DNA of 9,224 nucleotides. Source: Chloroflexi bacterium RBG_16_60_22 (GTDB lineage Bacteria; Chloroflexota; Dehalococcoidia; Dehalococcoidales; RBG-16-60-22). Location of the stretch: contig MGNX01000060.1 of the NCBI GenBank assembly GCA_001796935.1, positions 1 through 9,224 of the forward strand, given 5' to 3'. Below the pieces are notes generated by a model. That model was not told where the DNA came from and did no database searches. It was given only the letters and a program-made list of their open reading frames with translations. How positions within the stretch are numbered: the stretch's first letter is position 1; every line of letters begins with the position of its first letter. A program made the position numbers and the translations under genes. Positions 1-6,326 of the stretch are shown one piece after another.

Positions 1-1339
1 CCAAAGCGGTCTTGAAGCTTTCGTCCTTATCGGCCTGGCTGCCGGGATAGAGGGTGCTCAGGAGCTGCCGCATCTGGGGCGGGGTATTGCCCCGGAGGAC
101 GTAGATGGGCAGGTGGGCGCTCTCGGCGTCCCGGACCTTCTGCGGCTTGCGCCGGTAGTAGTTCTTGGAAGTCACGAAGACGCTGGCGCTGTGCAGGTTA
201 TCGGTGATATCCAGGTCGAGGTGCATGTCCCGCCCGAGCTGGGCCAGCCGCGCCTTGTTCACCCCGAATACGAACAGCCGGTTCGGCCGGGCTTCCTTAG
301 CGCCCTTTTTACCCCGCGCCACCTTGCCCTTCTCCGCCTCAGGCTTTTCGATTTTCACTTCGCCGTTCTCGTCCAGCCAGCGTATCTCGGTACTGGGCGG
401 CAGGTGCCGCAGGAGGTCGTCCACCGCCCCCCCGACGTCCGGGTGGATGGCTACCCGGTCCCTCTCCTGTATCTCCACCACGATATCGAAAGTGGGCGGC
501 GATTTCCTCTCCAGTATGGATTTCTGGGTGCCGCGGCGGCGGGCCTCTTCGTCGCCGAGGGTGACCGACTGTATCCCGCCGATGAGGTCGGCCAGGGTGG
601 GGTTCATCATCAGGTTGTCCAGGGTATTGCCGTGGGCGGTGCCGACCAGCTGGACGCCGCGCTCGGCGATGGTCCGGGCGGCCATGGCCTCCAGCTCCGT
701 GCCTATTTCGTCGATGATAATCACCTCGGGCATGTGGTTCTCCACGGCCTCAATCATCACGTTGTGCTGGAGAGCGGGGGTCGCCACCTGCATGCGGCGG
801 GCGTGGCCGATGGCCGGGTGAGGTATATCCCCGTCGCCGGCGATTTCGTTGGAGGTGTCCACGATGATGACACGCTTCTTCAGGTCGTCGGCCAGGACGC
901 GGGCCACCTCACGGAGCATGGTGGTCTTGCCCACCCCCGGCCTACCCAGCAGCAGGACGCTCTTGCCCGACTGCACCAGGTCTTCGATGACCTTAATCGT
1001 ACCGAAGATAGCCCGGCCCACCCGGCAGGTCAGCCCGACGATGCGGGCGCGCCGGTTGCGTATCGCCGAGATGCGGTGCAGCGTTCGCTCGATGCCGGCA
1101 CGGTTATCGTCGCCGAAGCTTCCTATCCGCGCCACCACGAAGTCGATATCCGTTTCCTCGACCTCTTTGCTGCTGAGCACGATTTCCCGCCGCGTTAAAC
1201 GTGCCTCCGGCGGGCGGCCCAGGTCCAGCACCACCTCCAGCAGTTCGCTCAGGTCTTTCTGATTGGCCAGCGGGCGCTTGATTTGCGGCGGCAGGATATC
1301 AAGCAGGGCATCCATATCGTCGGTGATGACCTTTTGCAC
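1..1339 (-). CDS. R3H-type / SpoIIIAA-like P-loop ATPase, C-terminus cut by window edge
   Basis: The frame is open for 446 codons from a GTG start to the left edge, so the C-terminus is missing. Walker A is GRPGVGKTT at residues 132-140. Walker B is VIIIDEIG at 206-213, with the D210-E211 pair. A conserved LVGTAHGNTL segment lies at 231-240. These features match the AAA-type ATPases related to sporulation protein SpoIIIAA and plastid Ycf45, often annotated as 'R3H domain-containing nucleic-acid-binding protein'. A basic, Lys-rich linker (about 333-352) separates the ATPase from a second domain starting near 353 (NRLFVFGVNKARL). An R3H domain would be expected beyond the edge and cannot be seen. 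The GTG start is chosen because GGAGG ends 4 bases before it; an in-frame ATG at 1315 lacks such a site. It starts 18 bases after the pdxT stop, so it is probably the third gene of the pdxST operon. The cellular role is unproven; a nucleic-acid-linked ATPase is the family-level inference. Confidence 0.85.
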   Translation of the reverse strand, partial: MQKVITDDMDALLDILPPQIKRPLANQKDLSELLEVVLDLGRPPEARLTRREIVLSSKEVEETDIDFVVARIGSFGDDNRAGIERTLHRISAIRNRRARIVGLTCRVGRAIFGTIKVIEDLVQSGKSVLLLGRPGVGKTTMLREVARVLADDLKKRVIIVDTSNEIAGDGDIPHPAIGHARRMQVATPALQHNVMIEAVENHMPEVIIIDEIGTELEAMAARTIAERGVQLVGTAHGNTLDNLMMNPTLADLIGGIQSVTLGDEEARRRGTQKSILERKSPPTFDIVVEIQERDRVAIHPDVGGAVDDLLRHLPPSTEIRWLDENGEVKIEKPEAEKGKVARGKKGAKEARPNRLFVFGVNKARLAQLGRDMHLDLDITDNLHSASVFVTSKNYYRRKPQKVRDAESAHLPIYVLRGNTPPQMRQLLSTLYPGSQADKDESFKTAL

Positions 1340-1357
1340 AGTCCCTCCGGCTTATCC

Positions 1358-1936
1358 TTAACGCTCTCCCGCGGCGATGTCCAGGAAATAACGGTGGAAC
1401 CTGAGGTCCGTGGTCAGTTCGGGGTGGAAAGCGGCTACCAGCAGTTTACCCTGCCGGGCGGCCACCGCCGTGCCGTCTTCCAGCCTGGCCAGCACTTCCA
1501 CGCCGCCTTGGCAGTGCTCGATGAGCGGCGCGCGGATGAAGATACCGGGGAAGGGCTTTTCCCCCAGCACCGGTATTGACAGCGTCGTCTCAAAGCTGTC
1601 TACCTGCCGCCCGAAGGCGTTGCGCCGGACGCGGATATCCATCAGGCCGAGGGAGGCCGTGCCGTTGCCGGAGACCTCCCGGGCCATCAGAATCATGCCG
1701 GCGCAGGTACCGAACAGGGGCATACCCTCCCGGCCCCGGTCAGCGACCTCCTTCATCAGGTCAGAAGCGGACATCAGGCGACTGATAGTGGTGCTCTCGC
1801 CGCCCGGAATGATGAGCCCGTCCACTCCCTTCAGCTCCCGGGGCAGGCGGACGGGCACCGCTTCGGTATCCAGTTGTTCCAGCACCGCAATATGTTCGGC
1901 GAAGGCTCCCTGCGACGCAAGGACACCGATTTTCAT
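1358..1936 (-). CDS. pdxT: PdxT, glutaminase subunit of pyridoxal 5'-phosphate synthase
   Basis: This 192-aa protein is a class I glutamine amidotransferase that hydrolyses glutamine and channels ammonia to PdxS in the DXP-independent vitamin B6 pathway. The start MKIGVLASQGAFAEH is typical of PdxT. GGES at residues 45-48 forms the family's Gly-rich loop. The nucleophile is C78 in FGTCAGMI, and the other triad residues are H171 and E173 in AFHPEL. Length equals the usual ~190 aa and all key residues are present. The ATG lies one base after the pdxS stop, with GAGG inside the last pdxS codons as the ribosome site, so translational coupling is likely. Longer in-frame starts inside pdxS are rejected because the family begins at MKIGVL. 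Identification is firm. Confidence 0.97.
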   Translation of the reverse strand: MKIGVLASQGAFAEHIAVLEQLDTEAVPVRLPRELKGVDGLIIPGGESTTISRLMSASDLMKEVADRGREGMPLFGTCAGMILMAREVSGNGTASLGLMDIRVRRNAFGRQVDSFETTLSIPVLGEKPFPGIFIRAPLIEHCQGGVEVLARLEDGTAVAARQGKLLVAAFHPELTTDLRFHRYFLDIAAGER

Positions 1937-1937
1937 A

Positions 1938-2819
1938 CTACCATCCTCGCTGGGCCAGCAGTTCCTCCGAGGGGATTTGCTTGATATCCAGCCCGGCCAT
2001 GGCCTCACCCAGGTTCTTGGACACCTCGGCGATGATAGCCGGGTCCTGGTAGTGGGTGGTGGCCTTGACGATGGCCCTGGCCCTGACCTCGGGGTTGCTC
2101 GACTTGAATACCCCGGAGCCGACGAACACACCCTCGGCGCCCAGCTGCATCATCAGGGCGGCGTCGGCGGGGGTCGCCACGCCCCCGGCGGCGAAGTTCA
2201 CTACCGGCAGCTTGCCCGCCTTGTGGACATCCACGACTAGTTCGAAGGGGGCGGCCAGCTCCTTGGCTGCCGCCATCAGCTCTTCCTGGGGGGTGTTCAC
2301 CAGCTTGCGTATGCCGTCCATGACGGCCCTCATGTGCCGCACCGCCTCGACGATATTGCCGGTGCCGGCTTCGCCCTTGGTCCTTATCATGGCCGCCCCC
2401 TCGCCGATACGGCGCAGGGCCTCACCGAGGTCGCGGCAGCCGCAGACGAAGGGTACTTTAAAATCGTGCTTCCAGACGTGATGGCTCTCGTCGGCCGGGG
2501 TCAGCACTTCCGATTCGTCGATATAGTCAACGCCGAGGGCCTGCAGCGCCTGCGCCTCGACAAAGTGCCCGATGCGGCACTTGGCCATGACCGGTATGGA
2601 AACTGCCTTCATAATCGCCTCGATGACCGTGGGGTCGGCCATGCGGGCCACCCCTCCGGCGGCGCGGATATCCGCCGGCACCCTCTCCAGCGCCATCACC
2701 GCACAGGCCCCGGCCTCTTCGGCTATCTTGGCGTGCTCCGGGGTCACCACGTCCATGATGACACCACCCTTGAGCATCTGGGCCAGTCCGGTCTTTACCT
2801 TCCACGTCCCCGTTTCCAT
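1938..2819 (-). CDS. pdxS: PdxS, synthase subunit of pyridoxal 5'-phosphate synthase
   Basis: This 293-aa TIM-barrel enzyme makes pyridoxal 5'-phosphate from ribose 5-phosphate, glyceraldehyde 3-phosphate and PdxT-supplied ammonia. Conserved catalytic positions are visible: D23 in GGVIMDVV, K80 in MAKCRIGHF (the Schiff-base lysine, K81 in Bacillus numbering) and K148 in IRTKGEAGTG (K149 in Bacillus). The phosphate-binding GGVATPADAALM and GVFVGSGVFKS segments follow. Length is normal. The start is ATG at 2819, preceded by AGGAGG at 2825-2830 with a 5-base spacer. A TTG eight codons further upstream is rejected because the ribosome site would then lie inside the gene. It is the first gene of a pdxS-pdxT-ATPase operon and is read away from a small gene on the other strand. 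Identification is certain from the near-invariant sequence. Confidence 0.98.
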   Translation of the reverse strand: METGTWKVKTGLAQMLKGGVIMDVVTPEHAKIAEEAGACAVMALERVPADIRAAGGVARMADPTVIEAIMKAVSIPVMAKCRIGHFVEAQALQALGVDYIDESEVLTPADESHHVWKHDFKVPFVCGCRDLGEALRRIGEGAAMIRTKGEAGTGNIVEAVRHMRAVMDGIRKLVNTPQEELMAAAKELAAPFELVVDVHKAGKLPVVNFAAGGVATPADAALMMQLGAEGVFVGSGVFKSSNPEVRARAIVKATTHYQDPAIIAEVSKNLGEAMAGLDIKQIPSEELLAQRGW

Positions 2820-2849
2820 GTCCGCCTCCTCTAGATTTCTCAAGCAGAT

Positions 2850-2885
2850 AGTATAATTCTACTACTGTTTTACGGGCCGGCGCAA
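2850..2885 (-). promoter_or_regulatory. Predicted promoter of pdxS
   Basis: Read on the minus strand, TTGCGC (2885-2880) is followed after 18 bases by TAGAAT (2861-2856), which runs directly into a second -10-like hexamer TATACT (2855-2850). The leader to the pdxS ATG would be about 25-30 bases and includes the AGGAGG site. This is a motif match only; which -10 is used is unclear. Confidence 0.5.
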
Positions 2886-2965
2886 TACTGCCCCTTTACA
2901 TTGGTAATGAGCGCAACGCTTTTGCCGTTTGGCACATTTTAAGGGTTAATCCGATATTAAATTGA

Positions 2966-2975
2966 GGGTTAACCC
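2966..2975. promoter_or_regulatory. Palindrome GGGTTAACCC, possible operator
   Basis: A perfect 10-base palindrome lies 3 bases upstream of the -35 box of the rightward promoter. Its half AGGGTTAA also occurs at 2942-2949, exactly 23 bases earlier (direct repeat, next at 2965-2972). This spacing is close to two helical turns, as for two binding sites on one DNA face. Regulator unknown; binding is inferred from symmetry only. Confidence 0.35.
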
Positions 2976-2978
2976 CCA

Positions 2979-3006
2979 TTGCCACAGGTGCCTGGTGATT
3001 TATAGT
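2979..3006 (+). promoter_or_regulatory. Predicted promoter of the small rightward gene
   Basis: TTGCCA (2979-2984), a 16-base spacer and TATAGT (3001-3006) form a good sigma-70-type promoter. The expected start of transcription near 3013 gives a leader of about 35 bases that contains GAGGAGG. The position just upstream of a small open frame supports that frame being a gene. Confidence 0.55.
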
Positions 3007-3047
3007 GATGTTGGCTGACATTACTCTTTTCGAGGAGGAATTGACCG

Positions 3048-3242
3048 ATGGTCAAACTACATTTTGAGAAACTCGCCCCGGGTATGAACGCCAGGCTCGA
3101 TGCCAATTACCGCGCCGGACGCAATCACCACGGCGTGAACCACGGCCGCCACGGGCTGAGAAGGCCCGGCCGGAACGGCTCGATTAACTGCCTGCTGGCC
3201 GACGCCGTGAAGATGCCCTACAACCGGACACAGCTATCATAA
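3048..3242 (+). CDS. Small basic protein of unknown function, 64 aa
   Basis: I do not recognise this protein. It begins with ATG behind GAGGAGG (3032-3038) at a 9-base spacing and downstream of a good promoter. Third codon positions are mostly G or C, like the neighbouring genes. The product has 11 Lys/Arg against 3 Asp/Glu, plus 5 His. The middle (residues 22-44) is rich in Arg, His, Asn and Gly with repeated H-G pairs (HHGVNHGRHG) and is probably flexible. There is no signal peptide or membrane segment, and the single Cys is C48. High positive charge would fit nucleic-acid or ribosome binding, but that is only an inference. It is divergent from pdxS and convergent with rsmG, so it is a single-gene unit. 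A functional RNA or a spurious frame remains possible; the ordered promoter, ribosome site and frame argue for a gene. Confidence 0.6.
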   Translation: MVKLHFEKLAPGMNARLDANYRAGRNHHGVNHGRHGLRRPGRNGSINCLLADAVKMPYNRTQLS

Positions 3243-3267
3243 GTTCAGGCATAACAGGATAAATAAT

Positions 3268-3318
3268 CCCCCGCCCTACCGTAGCGGCCGCTTGACGGGA
3301 ATGCCGGGACGGCGGGGG
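3268..3318 (-). terminator. Weak terminator-like hairpin at the rsmG 3' end
   Basis: CCCCCGCC at 3268-3275 pairs perfectly with GGCGGGGG at 3311-3318. On the minus strand the stem closes just after the rsmG stop and is followed by an A/T-rich run, ATTATTTAT. The 35-base loop is long and there is no uninterrupted U-tract, so intrinsic termination is uncertain. The gap to the convergent small gene is only 33 bases, so the structure may serve as a barrier between the two. Confidence 0.25.
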
Positions 3319-3998
3319 TATTCCGGCGGCGTCACTTTTACCTTATCGATTATCACCAGGCACCGCCTGTCCTTAAGTTCATCTATCAATACCGTCTTTA
3401 TTTCCCGCAGTCTGCCCCCCAGGACATTGATGGCCTTTGAAGACTGCGCTACTTCCGTTCCCACCTCTCCCTTTTTCTGAGCGATGAGTCTGCCCCCGAC
3501 CGTGACAAAGGGCAGCGTAAGCTCCACCAGCGCCGGCAGTGACGCCACCGCCCGCGACAGCACCACACCAAACGTTTCCCGGTATCGAGCGTCATGGGCC
3601 GCCTCCTCCGCCCGCCCGACCACAATCTCCACGCCTTCCAGCCCGAGCCGGCCGGCCAGGTGATGCAGGAAATCGGCCTTCTTGGCGGTGGCCTCCAGCA
3701 GCACCAGATTGATGTCAGGGAATAATATTTTAACCGGTACTGCCGGCAGTCCCGCCCCGGTCCCCACATCAATAACCCTGGGGCCGTTCTTTTCAAAGTC
3801 AGCCCCAAGCACCACCGTCAGGGAGTCCAGGAAGTGCTTTACCTGTACCGCTGCGTAGTCGGTGATGCGGGTGAGGTTCAGGCGCCGGTTCCAGTCGGTC
3901 AGTTCCTGATAGTAGATGTCAAACAGCTCAAGCTGCCGCGGGGTGAGGTGAAGTCCCAACTGTTCGGCGCCGGATTTCAGCTTTTCCATGTTAGACAT
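3276..3998 (-). CDS. rsmG: RsmG, 16S rRNA (guanine-N7)-methyltransferase
   Basis: This 240-aa protein, formerly GidB, transfers a methyl group from S-adenosylmethionine to N7 of a 16S rRNA guanine (G527 in E. coli), a change that affects streptomycin response. The N-terminal helices carry WNRRLNLT (36-43). The SAM-binding motif is VIDVGTGAGLP (75-85). Other family marks are LLEATAKKADFL (100-111), GRAEE (128-132), SRAVASLPALVEL (148-160) and GGRLIAQKKG (168-177). Length is normal. The start is uncertain: ATG at 3998 and ATG at 3989 (three codons later) are both plausible, and neither has a strong ribosome site. A TTG at 4022 is less likely. TATAAT at 4000-4005 almost touches the start, so transcription may begin at or inside the annotated start. 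It is separated from cdsA by a repeat-rich gap and is probably transcribed alone. Confidence 0.93.
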   Translation of the reverse strand: MSNMEKLKSGAEQLGLHLTPRQLELFDIYYQELTDWNRRLNLTRITDYAAVQVKHFLDSLTVVLGADFEKNGPRVIDVGTGAGLPAVPVKILFPDINLVLLEATAKKADFLHHLAGRLGLEGVEIVVGRAEEAAHDARYRETFGVVLSRAVASLPALVELTLPFVTVGGRLIAQKKGEVGTEVAQSSKAINVLGGRLREIKTVLIDELKDRRCLVIIDKVKVTPPEYPRRPGIPVKRPLR

Positions 3999-4036
3999 AA
4001 TTATAACATCTTTTCTATGCAAGAATACGGGTGTTT

Positions 4037-4062
4037 AAGAGGGGCGAAGCCCCTCTTTTATT
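4037..4062 (+). terminator. Intrinsic terminator-type hairpin, T-run on the plus strand
   Basis: AAGAGGGGC (4037-4045), loop GAA and GCCCCTCTT (4049-4057) form a perfect 9-bp stem followed by TTATT. The T-rich side is on the plus strand, although both flanking genes (cdsA and rsmG) are on the minus strand. On the minus strand the stem is followed by AAACACCC, a poor terminator tail. It may block antisense transcription, or be a transplanted repeat copy, since its left arm belongs to an 18-bp sequence repeated near 8617-8634. Confidence 0.55.
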
Positions 4063-4072
4063 CTCTGCCCCT

Positions 4073-4207
4073 CTCCTTGGTTGGGGACTTTGCCCTAAAT
4101 GTCATTCTGAGGAACGAAGTGACGAAAGAATCCCTACCGCTTTAGACCCTTCGCTACGCTCAGGGTGACATGGATTAAGCACTTTTGGGGCAAAGCTCCT
4201 TGGTTGG
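4073..4207. repeat. MITE-like nested inverted repeat, about 110-135 bp
   Basis: The sequence CTCCTTGGTTGG occurs at 4073-4084 and again as a direct repeat at 4196-4207. Inside it, CTTTGCCC (4088-4095) is inverted as GGGCAAAG (4188-4195). Further inside, TGTCATTCTGAG (4100-4111) is inverted with two mismatches as CTCAGGGTGACA (4159-4170). The core resembles intergenic palindromes scattered in many bacterial genomes (TGTCATTCTGAG...GCGAAG). No transposase is encoded. The layout suggests a non-autonomous element, with the direct repeat flanking the inverted ends. Confidence 0.6.
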
Positions 4208-4237
4208 AGATGGGGATAAAGGGGGTGAGGTAGATAT

Positions 4238-5041
4238 CTAGAGCACGATAAAAATATAGTAAAGGTAGACAATCACCCCGGCAAAAACAACGCTGTCCAT
4301 GCGGTCGAGGAGGCCGCCGTGCCCCGGCATGAGCCGGCCGGAGTCCTTGACGCCGGTATTGCGTTTCAGAAGCGACTCCACAAGGTCGCCGAATTGGCCG
4401 AAGATGCTGATTAACAGGCCCAGGGATACCGCCTGCCAGTAGCCCAGGGGGAGTTGCAGCGGGGTAGGCAGGGTGAAAAGCAGGCTGATGATGACCGCCC
4501 CGACGAGCCCGCCCGCGGCCCCCTCCCATGTCTTGCCCGGACTGATACGGGGCGCCAGGCGGCGCCGCCCGAAGGCTCTGCCGATGAAGTAGGCCGCCGT
4601 GTCCGAGCCGAAGGTGGCGAACAGGGCCAGGTAGAGCCAGGCCCTCCCCGCCTCCAGTCGCAGCGCCACCAGGAAGCTGAGCAGCAGTCCCACGTAAAGG
4701 ATACCGCCCATCAGCCAGGCCCAGTTGGCGAAAGCGCCCTCCCGCTGCCGGAGTGTCACCAGCAGTATCAGCGAGAGCACCACCGCCGAGGTCGTCAGGA
4801 ACATGAAGAAGTTCGGGTACCGGATGTGCGGGTGCATGATGAAAAACAGTGTCCAGACCAGCCCGAAGCAGGTCAGCGGCAGGATTTTGGAGACGGCGGT
4901 CATCCGGTAAAACTCGATGACGGCCAGCATCCCCCAGACGGCCGCCAGCAGCGAGAACCACGGCAGCGGCCCGTCAAACCAGATGGCGACGATGACAAGG
5001 GGAACTCCCCAGAGCGCCGTGACGACCCTTTTTCTCAGCAT
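4238..5041 (-). CDS. cdsA: CdsA, phosphatidate cytidylyltransferase (CDP-diacylglycerol synthase)
   Basis: This 267-aa integral membrane enzyme converts phosphatidic acid and CTP to CDP-diacylglycerol, the precursor of phospholipids. The family signature is complete near the C-terminus: SLLKRNTGVKDSG from residue 223, then PGHGGLLDRMD at 239-249, with the metal-binding acidic residues D246 and D249. SDTAAY (146-151) and SPGKTWEGAAGG (167-178) are also typical. Hydrophobic stretches at about 6-21, 27-42, 55-69, 78-97, 109-127, 134-155, 175-191, 202-218 and 250-266 fit a multi-pass protein. The start ATG overlaps the uppS stop by 7 bases, so translation is probably coupled. It is the last gene of the rpsB operon here; dxr, which often follows cdsA in bacteria, is not present. 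Confidence 0.96.
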   Translation of the reverse strand: MLRKRVVTALWGVPLVIVAIWFDGPLPWFSLLAAVWGMLAVIEFYRMTAVSKILPLTCFGLVWTLFFIMHPHIRYPNFFMFLTTSAVVLSLILLVTLRQREGAFANWAWLMGGILYVGLLLSFLVALRLEAGRAWLYLALFATFGSDTAAYFIGRAFGRRRLAPRISPGKTWEGAAGGLVGAVIISLLFTLPTPLQLPLGYWQAVSLGLLISIFGQFGDLVESLLKRNTGVKDSGRLMPGHGGLLDRMDSVVFAGVIVYLYYIFIVL

Positions 5042-5751
5042 GCGGCCCCTGATGATAATCCGCCGAAGCGCCGCTGCCGCCGACCGTAGGTTTGCAGGGC
5101 TTTCTCCAGCTCTTCTTCATTGAAATCGGGCCAGAGGACGGGAGTAAAATAGTATTCAGCGTAGGCCGCCTGCCAGATCAGGAAATTGCTGGTGCGTATC
5201 TCCCCGCCCGTCCGTATCACCAGGTCCACGTCCGGAAAATCGGGGTTGTAGAGATAGCGGGCGAACAGCCTCTCGTTGAGCTGCGCCGGGGGTATTCCCC
5301 TGGCCATGATATTGCGGACGGCGTCCAGTATTTCGGCGCGTCCCCCGTAGTTGAACGCCAGCCCCACCGTCATGCCGGTATTATCTCGGGTCAGGTTGAC
5401 CGAGTCGATAATAGACTTTTTGAGCGCCGGCGTCAGCCCGTCCAGCCGGCCGATATGGCGTATCCTGATGCCGTTTTTGTGCAGCTCTCGGGCCTCCCGG
5501 TGAATGACCTCTTCCAGCAGGTGGAAGAGTCCGCTGACCTCGTCCTCGGGACGGCTCCAGTTCTCGGTGGAGAAGGCGTAGATGGTGAGGTATTCGATGC
5601 CGTGCCGGCTGAGAAAGGTAATGATGGGGCGTATGTTCTGTACCCCGGCCCGGTGTCCCTCGAGGCGGGGCAGTCCCCGCTGCTCCGCCCACCGGCCGTT
5701 GCCATCCATGATGAAGGCGACATGACGGGGCAGGCCGGTATCCTTCTCCAT
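5035..5751 (-). CDS. uppS: UppS, undecaprenyl diphosphate synthase (cis-prenyltransferase)
   Basis: This 238-aa enzyme extends farnesyl diphosphate with isopentenyl units to make the C55 lipid carrier for cell-wall synthesis. HVAFIMDGNGRWA (10-22) holds the catalytic D16. GHRAG (32-36), YAFSTENWSRP (58-68), NYGGRAEI (134-141) and VIRTGGEIRTSNFLIWQ (178-194) are conserved family regions, and the C-terminal RRQRRFGG matches the usual RxRRFGG. The start ATG at 5751 has AGGA just upstream and lies 16 bases after the frr stop. A longer in-frame start at 5823 would run deep into frr and add a Lys/Ser-rich stretch not seen in the family, so it is rejected. The stop overlaps the cdsA start by 7 bases. 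Confidence 0.96.
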   Translation of the reverse strand: MEKDTGLPRHVAFIMDGNGRWAEQRGLPRLEGHRAGVQNIRPIITFLSRHGIEYLTIYAFSTENWSRPEDEVSGLFHLLEEVIHREARELHKNGIRIRHIGRLDGLTPALKKSIIDSVNLTRDNTGMTVGLAFNYGGRAEILDAVRNIMARGIPPAQLNERLFARYLYNPDFPDVDLVIRTGGEIRTSNFLIWQAAYAEYYFTPVLWPDFNEEELEKALQTYGRRQRRFGGLSSGAAC

Positions 5752-5767
5752 TATCCTGTGTAACGGG

Positions 5768-6325
5768 CTAGACTTCCATGAGCTCTTTTTCTTTTTCCCG
5801 ACCCAGCTGTTCGATTTCAGCAATGTGGAGGTCGGTAATCTTCTGAAGCTGGTCCTGGGCCCGCTTGTGCTCGTCCTGGGAGATTTCCTTGTCCTTTTCC
5901 AGCTTTTTAAACTCGTTCATGGCCTCGTGGCGATGGGCGCGTATGGCGACTCGCCTTTCCTCAACCCTCTTGTGCACCACCTTGATAAGTTCCTGACGGC
6001 GCTCCTCGCTGAGCGGCGGGATGGCAATCCGGATAATATTGCCGTCACTGGACGGGTTCAGCCCCAGTTCTGATTTCAGGATGGCCTTTTCGATGCTGTG
6101 GATGCTGCTCTTGTCCCAGGGCTGGATAACCAGGAGCCCGGCCTCCGGCGCCGAGATGCCGGCCAGCTGGATGAGCGGGGTGGGGACACCGGCATAGTCA
6201 ACCTTGACGTGTTCGACGAGGGAGGGAGTGGCATGGCCCGTGCGGATGGTGGCTAGCTCCTCGCGGAACAACTTTATCGAGGCTTTCATCTTGTGTTCAA
6301 CACTGGTGATAGTTTCGTTTACCAT
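5768..6325 (-). CDS. frr: Frr, ribosome recycling factor
   Basis: This 185-aa protein works with EF-G to split post-termination ribosomes. Its length is the standard RRF length. LATIRTGHATPSLVEHVKVDYAG (starting near residue 24) and LLVIQPWDKSSIHSIEKAI (from about 64) are the characteristic domain I/II segments. The C-terminal third, with many Lys/Glu residues, is the long helix of the three-helix bundle. The ATG lies one base downstream of the pyrH stop. The order rpsB-tsf-pyrH-frr is one of the most conserved gene orders in bacteria and supports the call. Confidence 0.98.
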   Translation of the reverse strand: MVNETITSVEHKMKASIKLFREELATIRTGHATPSLVEHVKVDYAGVPTPLIQLAGISAPEAGLLVIQPWDKSSIHSIEKAILKSELGLNPSSDGNIIRIAIPPLSEERRQELIKVVHKRVEERRVAIRAHRHEAMNEFKKLEKDKEISQDEHKRAQDQLQKITDLHIAEIEQLGREKEKELMEV

Positions 6326-6326
6326 A

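Noticed and set aside
113..1198. Long plus-strand open frame opposite the ATPase gene
   Set aside because: It is the shadow of a GC-rich coding strand. The minus-strand frame has clear Walker A and B motifs and a ribosome site; this one has no recognisable domain.
1937..2131. Upstream extension of pdxT into pdxS
   Set aside because: PdxT proteins begin at MKIGVL, and that ATG follows the pdxS stop by one base.
2820..2843. TTG start eight codons upstream of pdxS
   Set aside because: The AGGAGG site at 2825-2830 would lie inside the gene; the ATG at 2819 is correctly spaced from it.
5752..5823. Upstream extension of uppS
   Set aside because: It overlaps frr by 56 bases and encodes a Lys/Ser-rich stretch unlike UppS N-termini; the ATG at 5751 fits family length and has AGGA upstream.
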